From contig SCVN01000016.1 in assembly GCA_004296885.1 (NCBI GenBank), forward strand, positions 248,001 to 312,000: a stretch of 64,000 nt of DNA, written 5' to 3'. This DNA comes from Nitrospirota bacterium (lineage in GTDB: Bacteria > Nitrospirota > Nitrospiria > Nitrospirales > Nitrospiraceae). Under the pieces are notes generated by a model. That model did no database searches. It was not told where the DNA came from and saw nothing but the letters and a program-made list of their open reading frames with translations. The position numbers were made by a program, and so were the translations under genes. Positions 14,863-21,517 of this stretch are shown here, in pieces (the first letter of the stretch is position 1; the number at the start of each line of letters is the position of its first letter).

Positions 14863-15489
14863 ATGGCACGGACGCGAGCGGGAAAACAAGCGCAGACGGG
14901 GAAGGGCCGGGAGCACGAAACCGAACTGCGGGAGGTGGTAAAGCGGCTCTTGACGCTGTTGGGGGAGGACCCCTCACGGCACGGGCTGGAGAAGACGCCG
15001 GAGCGGGTGGAAAAGGCGCTTCGGTTCATGACCCAGGGCTACAAGCAGAACCTCGATCATCTCCTCAACGAAGCCCTCTTCCCGCTCGAATACGACGAGA
15101 TGGTGATCGTCAAGGACATCGACTTTTTCTCGATGTGCGAACACCACATGCTGCCATTTTTCGGCCGCTGCCACGTCGGCTACCTGCCGAGGAAGAAAGT
15201 CGTCGGCCTCAGCAAGATTCCCCGGATCGTGGACATGTTCAGCCGGCGGCTCCAGGTGCAGGAGCGGCTCACCGTCCAGATCGCGGAGGCGATTCAAGAC
15301 AAACTGAAGCCGGCCGGAGTGGGCGTGGTGGTGGAAGCCCGCCATCTCTGCATGATGATGCGGGGGGTGGAAAAACAGAATACGATCGCCGTGACCAGTT
15401 CCATGCTCGGCGCGTTCCGCACCCAGCAACAGACCCGCGTGGAATTTCTCAAGCTCATCCGCCGCGGCGGCGCCGGCGACCCGGACTGA
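14863..15489 (+). CDS. folE: GTP cyclohydrolase I
   Basis: A 208-residue type I GTP cyclohydrolase, which converts GTP to 7,8-dihydroneopterin triphosphate, the first step of folate, pterin and queuosine synthesis. The zinc ligands are in [14 protein letters not shown] and [32 protein letters not shown] is the usual active-site helix. The first 20 or so residues are a basic, poorly conserved extension. The gene forms a pair with the QueD-like gene and ends at an inverted repeat shared with the convergent hydrolase. Confidence 0.95.
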   Translation: MARTRAGKQAQTGKGREHETELREVVKRLLTLLGEDPSRHGLEKTPERVEKALRFMTQGYKQNLDHLLNEALFPLEYDEMVIVKDIDFFSMCEHHMLPFFGRCHVGYLPRKKVVGLSKIPRIVDMFSRRLQVQERLTVQIAEAIQDKLKPAGVGVVVEARHLCMMMRGVEKQNTIAVTSSMLGAFRTQQQTRVEFLKLIRRGGAGDPD

Positions 15490-15504
15490 TTGTAGAAAGG
15501 TTGA

Positions 15505-15580
15505 GGTCGAGGCTAAGGTTGAGCGTTCTCTGAGGAAGAAGTTTGGACCGCTTGCGCCATTCTCAACCTTAACCTCAGCC
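15505..15580. repeat. Inverted repeat between convergent folE and hydrolase genes
   Basis: GGTCGAGGCTAAGGTTGAG (15505-15523) is the near-perfect reverse complement of CTCAACCTTAACCTCAGCC (15562-15580), with two mismatches in 19. The 38-base loop is unrelated. The right arm reaches into the end of the hydrolase gene. It could act as a two-way terminator and may also be a dispersed intergenic element. Confidence 0.55.
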
Positions 15581-16366
15581 TAGCGCTTCGAGAAATGATC
15601 GAAGCGCATTGTTGAAGGCCTCCGGCTGCTCCAGGTTGCTGATATGGCCGGCTGAGGGGATGATCGAGAACTTGGCGCCTGTGATCCGTTCCGCGATCCG
15701 CCGATTCTCCTCCGGCGTCGTGAGCCGGTCCCCGTCGCCGACGAGGACCAGCGTGGGGCAGGAAATCCGGGCCAGGTCCGGACTCGAGTCAGGCCGTTCC
15801 GCAATGGCCATCAGGTCGCCGATGGCGCCGCTCATTTGCGTGCTCAAGCTGATCGCCTCGACCTGGCGGACAAGATCGGGCTTGGTCTGGTAGGCGGCAA
15901 CCGAAAGCAGCTTGGGGCCCATCTCGGCCACCACGGCTTTCGTCCCTTCCTTATAGATCTTCTGAGCCAGGGCAAACCGCCAGGCCGCCAGTTCCTGCGT
16001 GTCCGCTTCCGCCCTCGTGTCGCAGAAGACCAGGCCCTTGATCCGCTCCCGATACTTCCGGTGGAAGGAAAACAGCAGGTATCCGCCCATCGAGAGCCCG
16101 ACCAGGACCGCCTGCCGAATGTCGAGATGATCCAGCAGCCCTTTCACGTCATCCGCAAAGAGATCCATGCTGTAGCGCCAGAAGGGGGCGTCCGATTCCC
16201 CATGGCCCCGCAAGTCCACGGTGATGATGCGATAACGGTCCGAGAGGCAAGCCAGTTGCGGGTCCCACATGGTCCGGTTGAAGGGAAAGGCGTGCAGAAA
16301 GACGACCGGCAGGCCTGAGCCCTGGTCGCTGTAGGCGAGCGTGATGCCGTTGATCTGAGCTTTCAT
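15575..16366 (-). CDS. Alpha/beta hydrolase
   Basis: A 263-residue alpha/beta-hydrolase. The oxyanion-hole region HAFPFNRTMW, nucleophile elbow GLSMGGY, acid in GDGDRLT and catalytic His in AGHISNLEQP are all in place. The overall style (VVFLHAFPFNRTMWDPQLACL, then ITVDLRGHGESD) is that of 3-oxoadipate enol-lactonase or BioH-like esterases. No matching pathway genes are nearby, so the substrate is unknown. The ATG at 16366 starts the protein at the first strand (MKAQINGITLAY) and is preceded by GAGAGAAG. Confidence 0.88.
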   Translation of the reverse strand: MKAQINGITLAYSDQGSGLPVVFLHAFPFNRTMWDPQLACLSDRYRIITVDLRGHGESDAPFWRYSMDLFADDVKGLLDHLDIRQAVLVGLSMGGYLLFSFHRKYRERIKGLVFCDTRAEADTQELAAWRFALAQKIYKEGTKAVVAEMGPKLLSVAAYQTKPDLVRQVEAISLSTQMSGAIGDLMAIAERPDSSPDLARISCPTLVLVGDGDRLTTPEENRRIAERITGAKFSIIPSAGHISNLEQPEAFNNALRSFLEALG

Positions 16367-16425
16367 CTTCTCTCTCCCGCTTTTTGCCGGCTGACTTGCC
16401 GGCGATTGTAGCACGACAAGGTTAT

Positions 16426-16455
16426 TTGCGGCCTCAGCGACTCTCCGGCTACAAT
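16426..16455 (+). promoter_or_regulatory. Likely sigma70 promoter for rarA
   Basis: TTGCGG (16426-16431), an 18-base spacer and TACAAT (16450-16455). The -10 is good and the -35 moderate. The rarA ATG is 39 bases downstream of the -10. Confidence 0.5.
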
Positions 16456-16493
16456 GGACCGTCCGACACAGCTCCGAATAGGACGTGCCTCGC

Positions 16494-17786
16494 ATGACGC
16501 AACTGCCTGACGATCAGTCGGCTCTTTTCCCACAGGACGATGACGAGGTGGACGCCTCGGCCCCCCTGGCCGAACGGATGAGGCCGAGGGACTTTGCCGA
16601 GTTCGTCGGGCAGGAAGAGATCATCGCCCAGGACCGGCCCCTCCGCCGGGCCATCGAGTCCGATTCCCTCACCTCGGTCATCCTCTGGGGGCCGCCCGGC
16701 TCAGGCAAGACGACCCTGGCCCGATTGATCGCACGGCGCACCAAGGCAGCCTTCGTGTTCTTCTCCGCGGTCACCGGCGGCATTCCCGAACTGCGGCGTC
16801 TCATCAAAGAGGCAGAAGAACGAAGGACGCGGCGCAAGCAGCGGACGATCCTGTTCGTGGACGAAATTCACCGGTTCAACAAGGCCCAGCAGGATGCCTT
16901 TCTGCCCCACGTGGAGAAGGGAACGGTGATTCTGTTGGGGGCCACGACGGAGAACCCTTCCTTCGAAGTGATCTCTCCGTTATTGTCACGCTCCATGGTC
17001 GTGGTGCTGCAATCCCTCTCCGACGAGGCCATGGGGCAGATACTGGATCGGGCCCTAGCCGACCCAGAGCGGGGCCTGGGCCAATTCAAGGCGGCCCTGT
17101 CCCAGGAAGCGCGCCGGCGCTTGGTCGGATTCGGCAACGGGGATGCGCGGGCCGCCCTGACCGCGCTCGAATTCGTGGTGACCCAGACGAAGCCAGGACC
17201 GGATGGCCGTGTGCTGGTGGATGAAGCGGTTCTGGATGTGGCGCTGCTCAAGAAAGCGCTCCGGTACGATCGGGCCGGGGAAGAACATTACAACCTGATC
17301 TCGGCCTACATCAAAAGCATGAGGGACTCAGACCCGGACGGGGCGCTCTACTGGCTGGCGCGGATGTTGGAAGGAGGGGAGGACCCAAAGTTCATCGCGA
17401 GGCGGATGGTGATCTTTGCGTCGGAAGACGTCGGCAACGCCGATCCCCAGGCCCTACTGATCGCTACGGCCGTCTTTCACGCAGTGGAGTTCGTCGGCCT
17501 GCCCGAAGCGCAGATCAATCTGGCGCAAGGGACGACGTACCTCGCCACCAGGCCGAAGGACAATGCCTCCTATGCAGGCTTGCTGGAAGCGGTGCAGGAT
17601 GCGAGGGAGTGGGGGAATTTGCCCGTGCCGCTGCACCTGCGCAACGCGGTCACGTCGCTGATGAAGGATTTGGGCTACGGGAAGGGCTACCGATACGTCC
17701 ACGAGGACCCGGCAGCCAAGAAGGAGCAGGGCCACCTGCCGGAACAACTGAAGGGGAAGCACTACTACAAGCCGAAGAAACAGTAG
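16494..17786 (+). CDS. rarA: Replication-associated recombination protein A (RarA/MgsA)
   Basis: A 430-residue AAA+ ATPase of the RarA (MgsA/WRNIP1) family, which acts at stalled replication forks with SSB and RecA. Walker A is GPPGSGKTT and Walker B is ILFVDEIHRFNKAQQD, the latter almost diagnostic of the family. ATTENPSFEV is the sensor 1 region. The C-terminal half holds the tetramerisation domain (HYNLISAYIKSMRDSDPDGALYWLARMLEGGED). The ATG at 16494 with AGGA about ten bases upstream is preferred to the GTG at 16485. The integron cassette array starts about 100 bases after its stop. Confidence 0.95.
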   Translation: MTQLPDDQSALFPQDDDEVDASAPLAERMRPRDFAEFVGQEEIIAQDRPLRRAIESDSLTSVILWGPPGSGKTTLARLIARRTKAAFVFFSAVTGGIPELRRLIKEAEERRTRRKQRTILFVDEIHRFNKAQQDAFLPHVEKGTVILLGATTENPSFEVISPLLSRSMVVVLQSLSDEAMGQILDRALADPERGLGQFKAALSQEARRRLVGFGNGDARAALTALEFVVTQTKPGPDGRVLVDEAVLDVALLKKALRYDRAGEEHYNLISAYIKSMRDSDPDGALYWLARMLEGGEDPKFIARRMVIFASEDVGNADPQALLIATAVFHAVEFVGLPEAQINLAQGTTYLATRPKDNASYAGLLEAVQDAREWGNLPVPLHLRNAVTSLMKDLGYGKGYRYVHEDPAAKKEQGHLPEQLKGKHYYKPKKQ

Positions 17787-17909
17787 CGTGCGACAACTTG
17801 ATAATGGCCGGATTTCCTCCTAGACTCACCTTTCGGTAGGCTGCGTAGGTCCCTGGCTATGCTGGATAGCTTGCAGCACAGTTAATGGTTATGCATCAGA
17901 GGACATCGC

Positions 17910-18539
17910 GTGACGCAAGCGGATACTACGGTTGACTATTACCACATTAACCGCCGTGCGGCATGGGCGCCGTATCAGTTTCTACAAGCGGGTTCCATCT
18001 TAGACGTCGGTGGAACCACCAATCCCTATTTTGCATTCTTCGAGAACCACAAGAAAACCTATCCGGTGACCCAACGGGATGGTTCAACCATCAACGTTTC
18101 GGGCGTTAGGTTTCTCGGCGCAGTGGCAAATGACGAAGTGAATTCCACAGCCCTACCGGGAATCGCGCATGATCTCGCCAAGCATCTCGTTGCGTTTCTC
18201 AGAGAGCTTATATGGGAGGACGTGAGGCGCAAGGAGTTTCCTCATCTGCCGTCACGCCAGCGATGCATCTGGTTAATACCTTCACTTGCGGGCGTACGGT
18301 ATTGGCTGAAGAGGATGGAAGTGGCGGCAGATTTCCAAGTGTTACGTCTTCATGTACAAGGCCGAATCCACACTGCCAGCGAAACTCATCTCCTCGGCGA
18401 TAGTGAGTCGTTGAATACCGCAATCCAAATGGCGCGCCAATATTGGTTGGGTATCGTCGAGAGCATCGAGACGCAGGAAACCATCTTCGAAGGGCGCGTG
18501 CACGTTTTAGAAGTAGTCAAAGAAGCGGAGTATGCATAA
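17910..18539 (+). CDS. Cassette 1: hypothetical protein, 209 aa
   Basis: A 209-residue soluble protein of unknown function. The N-terminus (VDYYHINRRAAWAPYQFLQAGSILDVGG) and the middle (SRQRCIWLIP, then FQVLRLHVQGRIHTAS) recall, from memory only, the DUF2441 family, whose members begin with a YHV-type motif and have a later SR..S(I/L)W(L/F) strand. That link is tentative. The GTG start at 17910 has AGAGGA seven bases upstream. The TAA stop at 18537 lies inside the GCATAAC that opens attC1. GC content is clearly lower than in rarA. Function cannot be assigned; cassette genes are often involved in defence or environmental adaptation. Confidence 0.75.
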   Translation: MTQADTTVDYYHINRRAAWAPYQFLQAGSILDVGGTTNPYFAFFENHKKTYPVTQRDGSTINVSGVRFLGAVANDEVNSTALPGIAHDLAKHLVAFLRELIWEDVRRKEFPHLPSRQRCIWLIPSLAGVRYWLKRMEVAADFQVLRLHVQGRIHTASETHLLGDSESLNTAIQMARQYWLGIVESIETQETIFEGRVHVLEVVKEAEYA

Positions 18540-18591
18540 CCAGCTGCTTGCCCCGACGCGGTTCCCGCGCGGGCTGGCGGGGCGTTTAGTC
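18534..18591 (+). other. attC site 1
   Basis: It runs from GCATAAC to the core GTTTAGTC. Inside, GCCCCG pairs with CGGGGC and CGCGG pairs with CCGCG around a TTC loop, so the single strand folds into an imperfect hairpin. The first seven bases are the exact reverse complement of GTTATGC at 17888. The core carries one extra T compared with the usual GTTRRRY. Confidence 0.75.
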
Positions 18592-18594
18592 GGC

Positions 18595-19407
18595 ATGATG
18601 CCAAGTCCAGAGGGAGATCAAGAGCGGCTCTTCTTCCAGCCTGTGAAAGAGGACAGGGGCTGGTACTTTGTCGAATATCGCCCACCGATTTCTGGCTACC
18701 AGTTTGCAACTCTCCAGCTTGTGATCCTCGAAAAGGCGAAAAGGCTGGAGGAGATTGCCGCTTCAATGGAAGCAGAGTTGGTGATTTGGTTGGAGCGCTA
18801 TCCCATTCCGATCATGGCCTCGGCCTTTGATGACAGCGGAGACCTCGTAAGACTGGAGAAGAACCAAGGATGCAATCACGTAATCGGATACATCGATGAG
18901 CAGAAACACAAGGTCGTTCATGAATGGCGCTTACTTACGAACGAAGAACTGCCCAGGGATGCGCTTGACACGTCTTACCTGCGCAAAATCTACTCCCAGA
19001 TTCCCTTTAAAACCAAGCAGCAACTTCGGGAAGAGGCCCAACAGAAAGCAAAGCACCTGCGGCTTGGATGGTGGATCGTATTCGTTTGGGCCGTGGTTGT
19101 TCCCGCGGGCGTCGCGATTCTGGAGTGGTGGAGTGACTGGCTAGGCGTGGTGGTATTGCTATACAGCCTTTACAAGGCCATAGAAAAGGCACTGCGACTT
19201 ACGGGCAAATGGCCAAAGTCGAAGGCAGAAATAGAAAAAGAAGCGGAAGAAGCCAGAATGCGCCACCATCACTACCATTGTGAGTGCAATCCCGCGGGCT
19301 TCGAACGCTTAAAAGTGGAGAATTTCGAACGCTGGGCGCGCGAAGACATCCGCCAAGAAGCTCTATCGCTAAAGCGATCGTCGAAGCATGATGCAAATGA
19401 CGACTAA
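18595..19407 (+). CDS. Cassette 2: two-helix membrane protein, 270 aa
   Basis: A 270-residue protein of unknown function. The first 160 residues are soluble and mixed in structure (DRGWYFVEYRPPISGYQFATLQL in the N-terminal part, a long helix after it). Two membrane helices lie at about 165-184 and 188-206 (WWIVFVWAVVVPAGVAIL, then WLGVVVLLYSLYKAI). A charged C-terminal segment includes HHHYHCEC. I start it at the ATG at 18595, directly after attC1; an ATG follows at 18598. An upstream in-frame ATG at 18532 would place the attC hairpin in the coding region and is unlikely. No clear ribosome site is present, which is common for cassette genes. The TAA stop lies in attC2. Confidence 0.72.
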   Translation: MMPSPEGDQERLFFQPVKEDRGWYFVEYRPPISGYQFATLQLVILEKAKRLEEIAASMEAELVIWLERYPIPIMASAFDDSGDLVRLEKNQGCNHVIGYIDEQKHKVVHEWRLLTNEELPRDALDTSYLRKIYSQIPFKTKQQLREEAQQKAKHLRLGWWIVFVWAVVVPAGVAILEWWSDWLGVVVLLYSLYKAIEKALRLTGKWPKSKAEIEKEAEEARMRHHHYHCECNPAGFERLKVENFERWAREDIRQEALSLKRSSKHDANDD

Positions 19408-19463
19408 CCCCTTAATGCAACCGATTGGCCGCAAGTGGTTGGCGGTTGTCAAGAACGTTAGAG
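19402..19463 (+). other. attC site 2
   Basis: It runs from GACTAAC to core GTTAGAG, 62 bases. CAACCG pairs with CGGTTG, flanking an inner TTGGCC/GGTTGG region, giving the typical imperfect hairpin. Its first bases (GACTAA) mirror the TTAGTC that opens cassette 2. Confidence 0.82.
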
Positions 19464-19469
19464 CGTACT

Positions 19470-20240
19470 ATGGCCTACACAGTAAGTGATGAGTTCGGCG
19501 CAAATGCCTGTAAGCACTGCGCCCCTATGTTCATCATCAGGCAGCACATCGAAATGACGCCTACGGCGGACGATCCGAGCGCCACCCTTACTTTCATCAA
19601 AGTCCATGGCCGCACATACGGCATTACCTGCAAGCATGTTGTTGCTGCCTTGCGCGATCGAATAGAGAAGTCAGGCAGCGAGTTCTCGCACACGTTTTTC
19701 ATTGCCTTAAAACGGCACCATGTGGTTCAAGATCGTTTTGTGATTCCGCCCGGAGACTGGGTCACGCCTGAACCAGACATCGCCATCCGGGAACTCAGTC
19801 CGGAATTCCCGGCGTATGTCGGGAAGTTGGCAATCGACATTGAGGCAGCCCCTATTCGCCCCCTTTCAGAAGTTGCGTTTGCAATCGCAGTTGGCTTCCC
19901 AGACCGACTAAAAACACAAAGTCCCACACCGCTCGGTTATCAGTTGGCCATGCCCTGCGTTCACGCTGCCGCAGACAACCATTCAGGCTTCGGTCCGTCC
20001 TTTACACTCTATAGCGAACTGCAAGAAACGCCGGCTATTCGAAATCTGAGCGGCATGAGCGGAGGTCCCATTTATTGGAGCAACGACACCAGCTACGGAT
20101 TGCTTGGAATCACCTATGAATCATCACCGCTGGACGGATCGCTTGCGGGTACAGCCGCGGTGCATATCAAGGGCCACCTCGCTGATCGTGCCACTATTGA
20201 GCGTTGGGTGTCTCACGTGCCGCACCTATATGCGCTCTAA
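19470..20240 (+). CDS. Cassette 3: trypsin-like serine protease, 256 aa
   Basis: A 256-residue protein with a complete chymotrypsin-fold catalytic triad: His56 in YGITCKHVVAA, Asp103 in PDIAIREL and Ser197 in LSGMSGGPIYW. The spacing (47 and 94 residues) fits trypsin-like peptidases. The GxSGGP motif and the following GLLGITYESS strand, which mirrors the GIVS-type strand, support it. No signal peptide is seen, so it should act in the cytoplasm, unlike HtrA proteases. There is no PDZ domain. The ATG at 19470 follows the core site by six bases, and the TAA lies in attC3. Cytoplasmic proteases of this kind occur in some phage-defence modules; a defence role here is speculation. Confidence 0.8.
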   Translation: MAYTVSDEFGANACKHCAPMFIIRQHIEMTPTADDPSATLTFIKVHGRTYGITCKHVVAALRDRIEKSGSEFSHTFFIALKRHHVVQDRFVIPPGDWVTPEPDIAIRELSPEFPAYVGKLAIDIEAAPIRPLSEVAFAIAVGFPDRLKTQSPTPLGYQLAMPCVHAAADNHSGFGPSFTLYSELQETPAIRNLSGMSGGPIYWSNDTSYGLLGITYESSPLDGSLAGTAAVHIKGHLADRATIERWVSHVPHLYAL

Positions 20241-20312
20241 CAACAGGTTCCAGCCGACGGGCTTGCCGGAGCAAAGCGGAGGCGAGACCGTGGCTAAGCC
20301 TGAGCGTTAGGC
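20234..20312 (+). other. attC site 3
   Basis: It runs from GCTCTAAC to core GTTAGGC, 79 bases. AGCC pairs with GGCT, and AGGTT with AAGCCT around it; the sequence CCAGCCGACG and the ending TGAGCGTTAG are very close to those of classical aadA-type attC sites. The first eight bases are the exact reverse complement of GTTAGAGC at the start of cassette 3. Confidence 0.9.
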
Positions 20313-20323
20313 ACAACAAACAT

Positions 20324-20917
20324 ATGCCGCACAAAGAGCGCATCCTGACCAAAGGAAACATTGATGACCTCCTCCGGGAGTATGTCGCTTCCGTTGAAGA
20401 GGTCGGTGCATCTGTTCAGGGTATCAAAGGGCGGGCTCTGCTCGAATCTTTGAAGCGCGAGAAGGTTAACGTCGGCCCATATCCAGATGTAACGTTGTTT
20501 GAGGCCGCGAACCGAATAATGACGGATCTAGTCATTTATAACGGCGTCAAATGGCTTCTGGATAATGATGTCTTTCCGTTTAAGTCATACCACGTCGAGT
20601 TCGGAAATGAAGATTCGAATGGTTTCGACCTTAGGGCGAAAAGTGATAGCGCCAGTCTCATAGGAGAGGCATTTAACGTTGCGCGGTCATTCTTCCAAGG
20701 TAAGAAATCGTCAATGTTAAAGAAACTTCGAAAAAATGGAGAGAAGGCCGATTACCGAATAATCATGGTAAACCATGATGCCGTGGCAGATGGGTATTCG
20801 CCAAACGTAGAACCTGGCGTGTACTACGTTTTCGTCAATGTAGGCACAGCGTCAGCGGCAGTTGTGCCTAACAACGGGTTCCAGGGGACGTCGTCGCTGA
20901 CGCGCCGCTGCCCCTAA
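20324..20917 (+). CDS. Cassette 4: hypothetical protein, 197 aa
   Basis: A 197-residue soluble protein that I do not recognise. It is helical at the start (NIDDLLREYVASVEEV). The middle has YHVEFGNEDSNGFDLRA then SLIGEAFNVARSF. A strand-rich end follows (YRIIMVNHDAV, VEPGVYYVFVNVG). The acidic pattern E, FDL, GEAF could hint at a restriction-endonuclease-like fold, but the catalytic Lys is not where expected, so this is only a thought. The ATG at 20324 lies 12 bases after the core of attC3. The reading frame runs through most of attC4 and stops at 20917, so the last 15 or so residues are encoded by the recombination site. Confidence 0.72.
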   Translation: MPHKERILTKGNIDDLLREYVASVEEVGASVQGIKGRALLESLKREKVNVGPYPDVTLFEAANRIMTDLVIYNGVKWLLDNDVFPFKSYHVEFGNEDSNGFDLRAKSDSASLIGEAFNVARSFFQGKKSSMLKKLRKNGEKADYRIIMVNHDAVADGYSPNVEPGVYYVFVNVGTASAAVVPNNGFQGTSSLTRRCP

Positions 20918-20931
20918 CCCGAGCGTTCGGC
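20866..20931 (+). other. attC site 4
   Basis: It runs from GCCTAAC to core GTTCGGC, 66 bases. GGGTT pairs with AACCC and AGGGG with CCCCT, giving a strong imperfect hairpin with GAGCGTT at the end. GTGCCTAAC (20864-20872) is the exact reverse complement of GTTAGGCAC at the start of cassette 4. The core has C where a purine is usual. It is the last clear attC of the array. Confidence 0.85.
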
Positions 20932-21014
20932 GGGTTTCGGTCATGCCGCCAAGAGCTTAGCGTTACCCCAAGGGCCAACGCTGCTTACAGGTGGGTCGCT
21001 TGATGGTGAGTGTA

Positions 21015-21470
21015 ATGACAAACAGATCTGACTTTGAACAGATGCTTGAGATTGCTCTTGAGGAGGCGCGGAGCGGCCTCTCGGAAGGCGGCATTCCCAT
21101 CGGGGCCGCCCTGTTTCGACGCGACGGGACGCTGCTCGGGCGTGGGCACAATCGGCGAGTCCAGGAGAACGATCCCTCCGTGCACGCCGAGACGGACGCC
21201 TTTCGCAAGGCCGGGCGTCAGCGGAGCTACAAAGACACTATCATGGTGACGACTCTGGCTCCCTGCTGGTATTGCAGCGGCCTCGTCGTTCAGTTCGGCA
21301 TTGGCGCAGTGGTCGTCGGAGAATCCCGCACCTTTGCCGGTGGGATAGACTGGCTGCGGGAACGGGGTATCGAAGTGTTTGACCTCAACTCGGACGCCTG
21401 CCGGCTGATGCTGGCGGAATTCATCACGGCGCATCCTGAGCTGTGGCACGAAGATATTGGGCAGCCTTGA
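21015..21470 (+). CDS. Cytosine/nucleoside deaminase family protein
   Basis: A 151-residue zinc deaminase. The motif HAE in PSVHAETDAF and the PCWYC pair give the three zinc ligands and the catalytic Glu. GGIPIGAALFRRDG is the usual strand before them. The end (FITAHPELWHEDIG) closely recalls yeast-type cytosine deaminase, so cytosine or a related base is a likely substrate. The start is uncertain: ATGs at 21003 and 21015 are both possible. GC content is back to the chromosomal level. It directly follows the cassette array, and I found no proper attC after it, so I do not count it as a cassette. Confidence 0.9.
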   Translation: MTNRSDFEQMLEIALEEARSGLSEGGIPIGAALFRRDGTLLGRGHNRRVQENDPSVHAETDAFRKAGRQRSYKDTIMVTTLAPCWYCSGLVVQFGIGAVVVGESRTFAGGIDWLRERGIEVFDLNSDACRLMLAEFITAHPELWHEDIGQP

Positions 21471-21487
21471 GCGGTTCCGCTCTTTAT
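21469..21487 (+). terminator. Small hairpin terminator after the deaminase gene
   Basis: GAGCG and CGCTC form a 5-bp stem (six if GG/CC closes) over a short GTTC loop, followed by TTTAT. It overlaps the deaminase stop codon and lies between convergent genes. Confidence 0.5.
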
Positions 21488-21517
21488 GACAAGCCGAAAC
21501 AGTCTTCTGCGTGACCG

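Larger units (their letters stand above)
17888..20931 (+). mobile_element. Integron gene-cassette array without integrase (CALIN), four cassettes
   Basis: Four gene-plus-attC units follow one another in the same direction. Core sites lie at 17888 (GTTATGC), 18585 (GTTTAGTC), 19457 (GTTAGAGC), 20306 (GTTAGGCAC) and 20925 (GTTCGGC). The 5' end of each attC mirrors the core that opens its own cassette. GCATAAC answers GTTATGC, GACTAA answers TTAGTC, GCTCTAAC answers GTTAGAGC and GTGCCTAAC answers GTTAGGCAC. This is the expected relation for cassettes inserted as circles. Each coding region ends within its attC. The DNA is visibly more AT-rich than its surroundings. No intI gene or recognisable attI site is in the window. 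Confidence 0.88.

Noticed and set aside
20950-20990. Palindromic AGCGTT ... AACGCT after attC4
   Set aside because: It pairs over six bases only and has no GTTRRRY core with the matching partner. It may be a fragment of a lost site but cannot be called.
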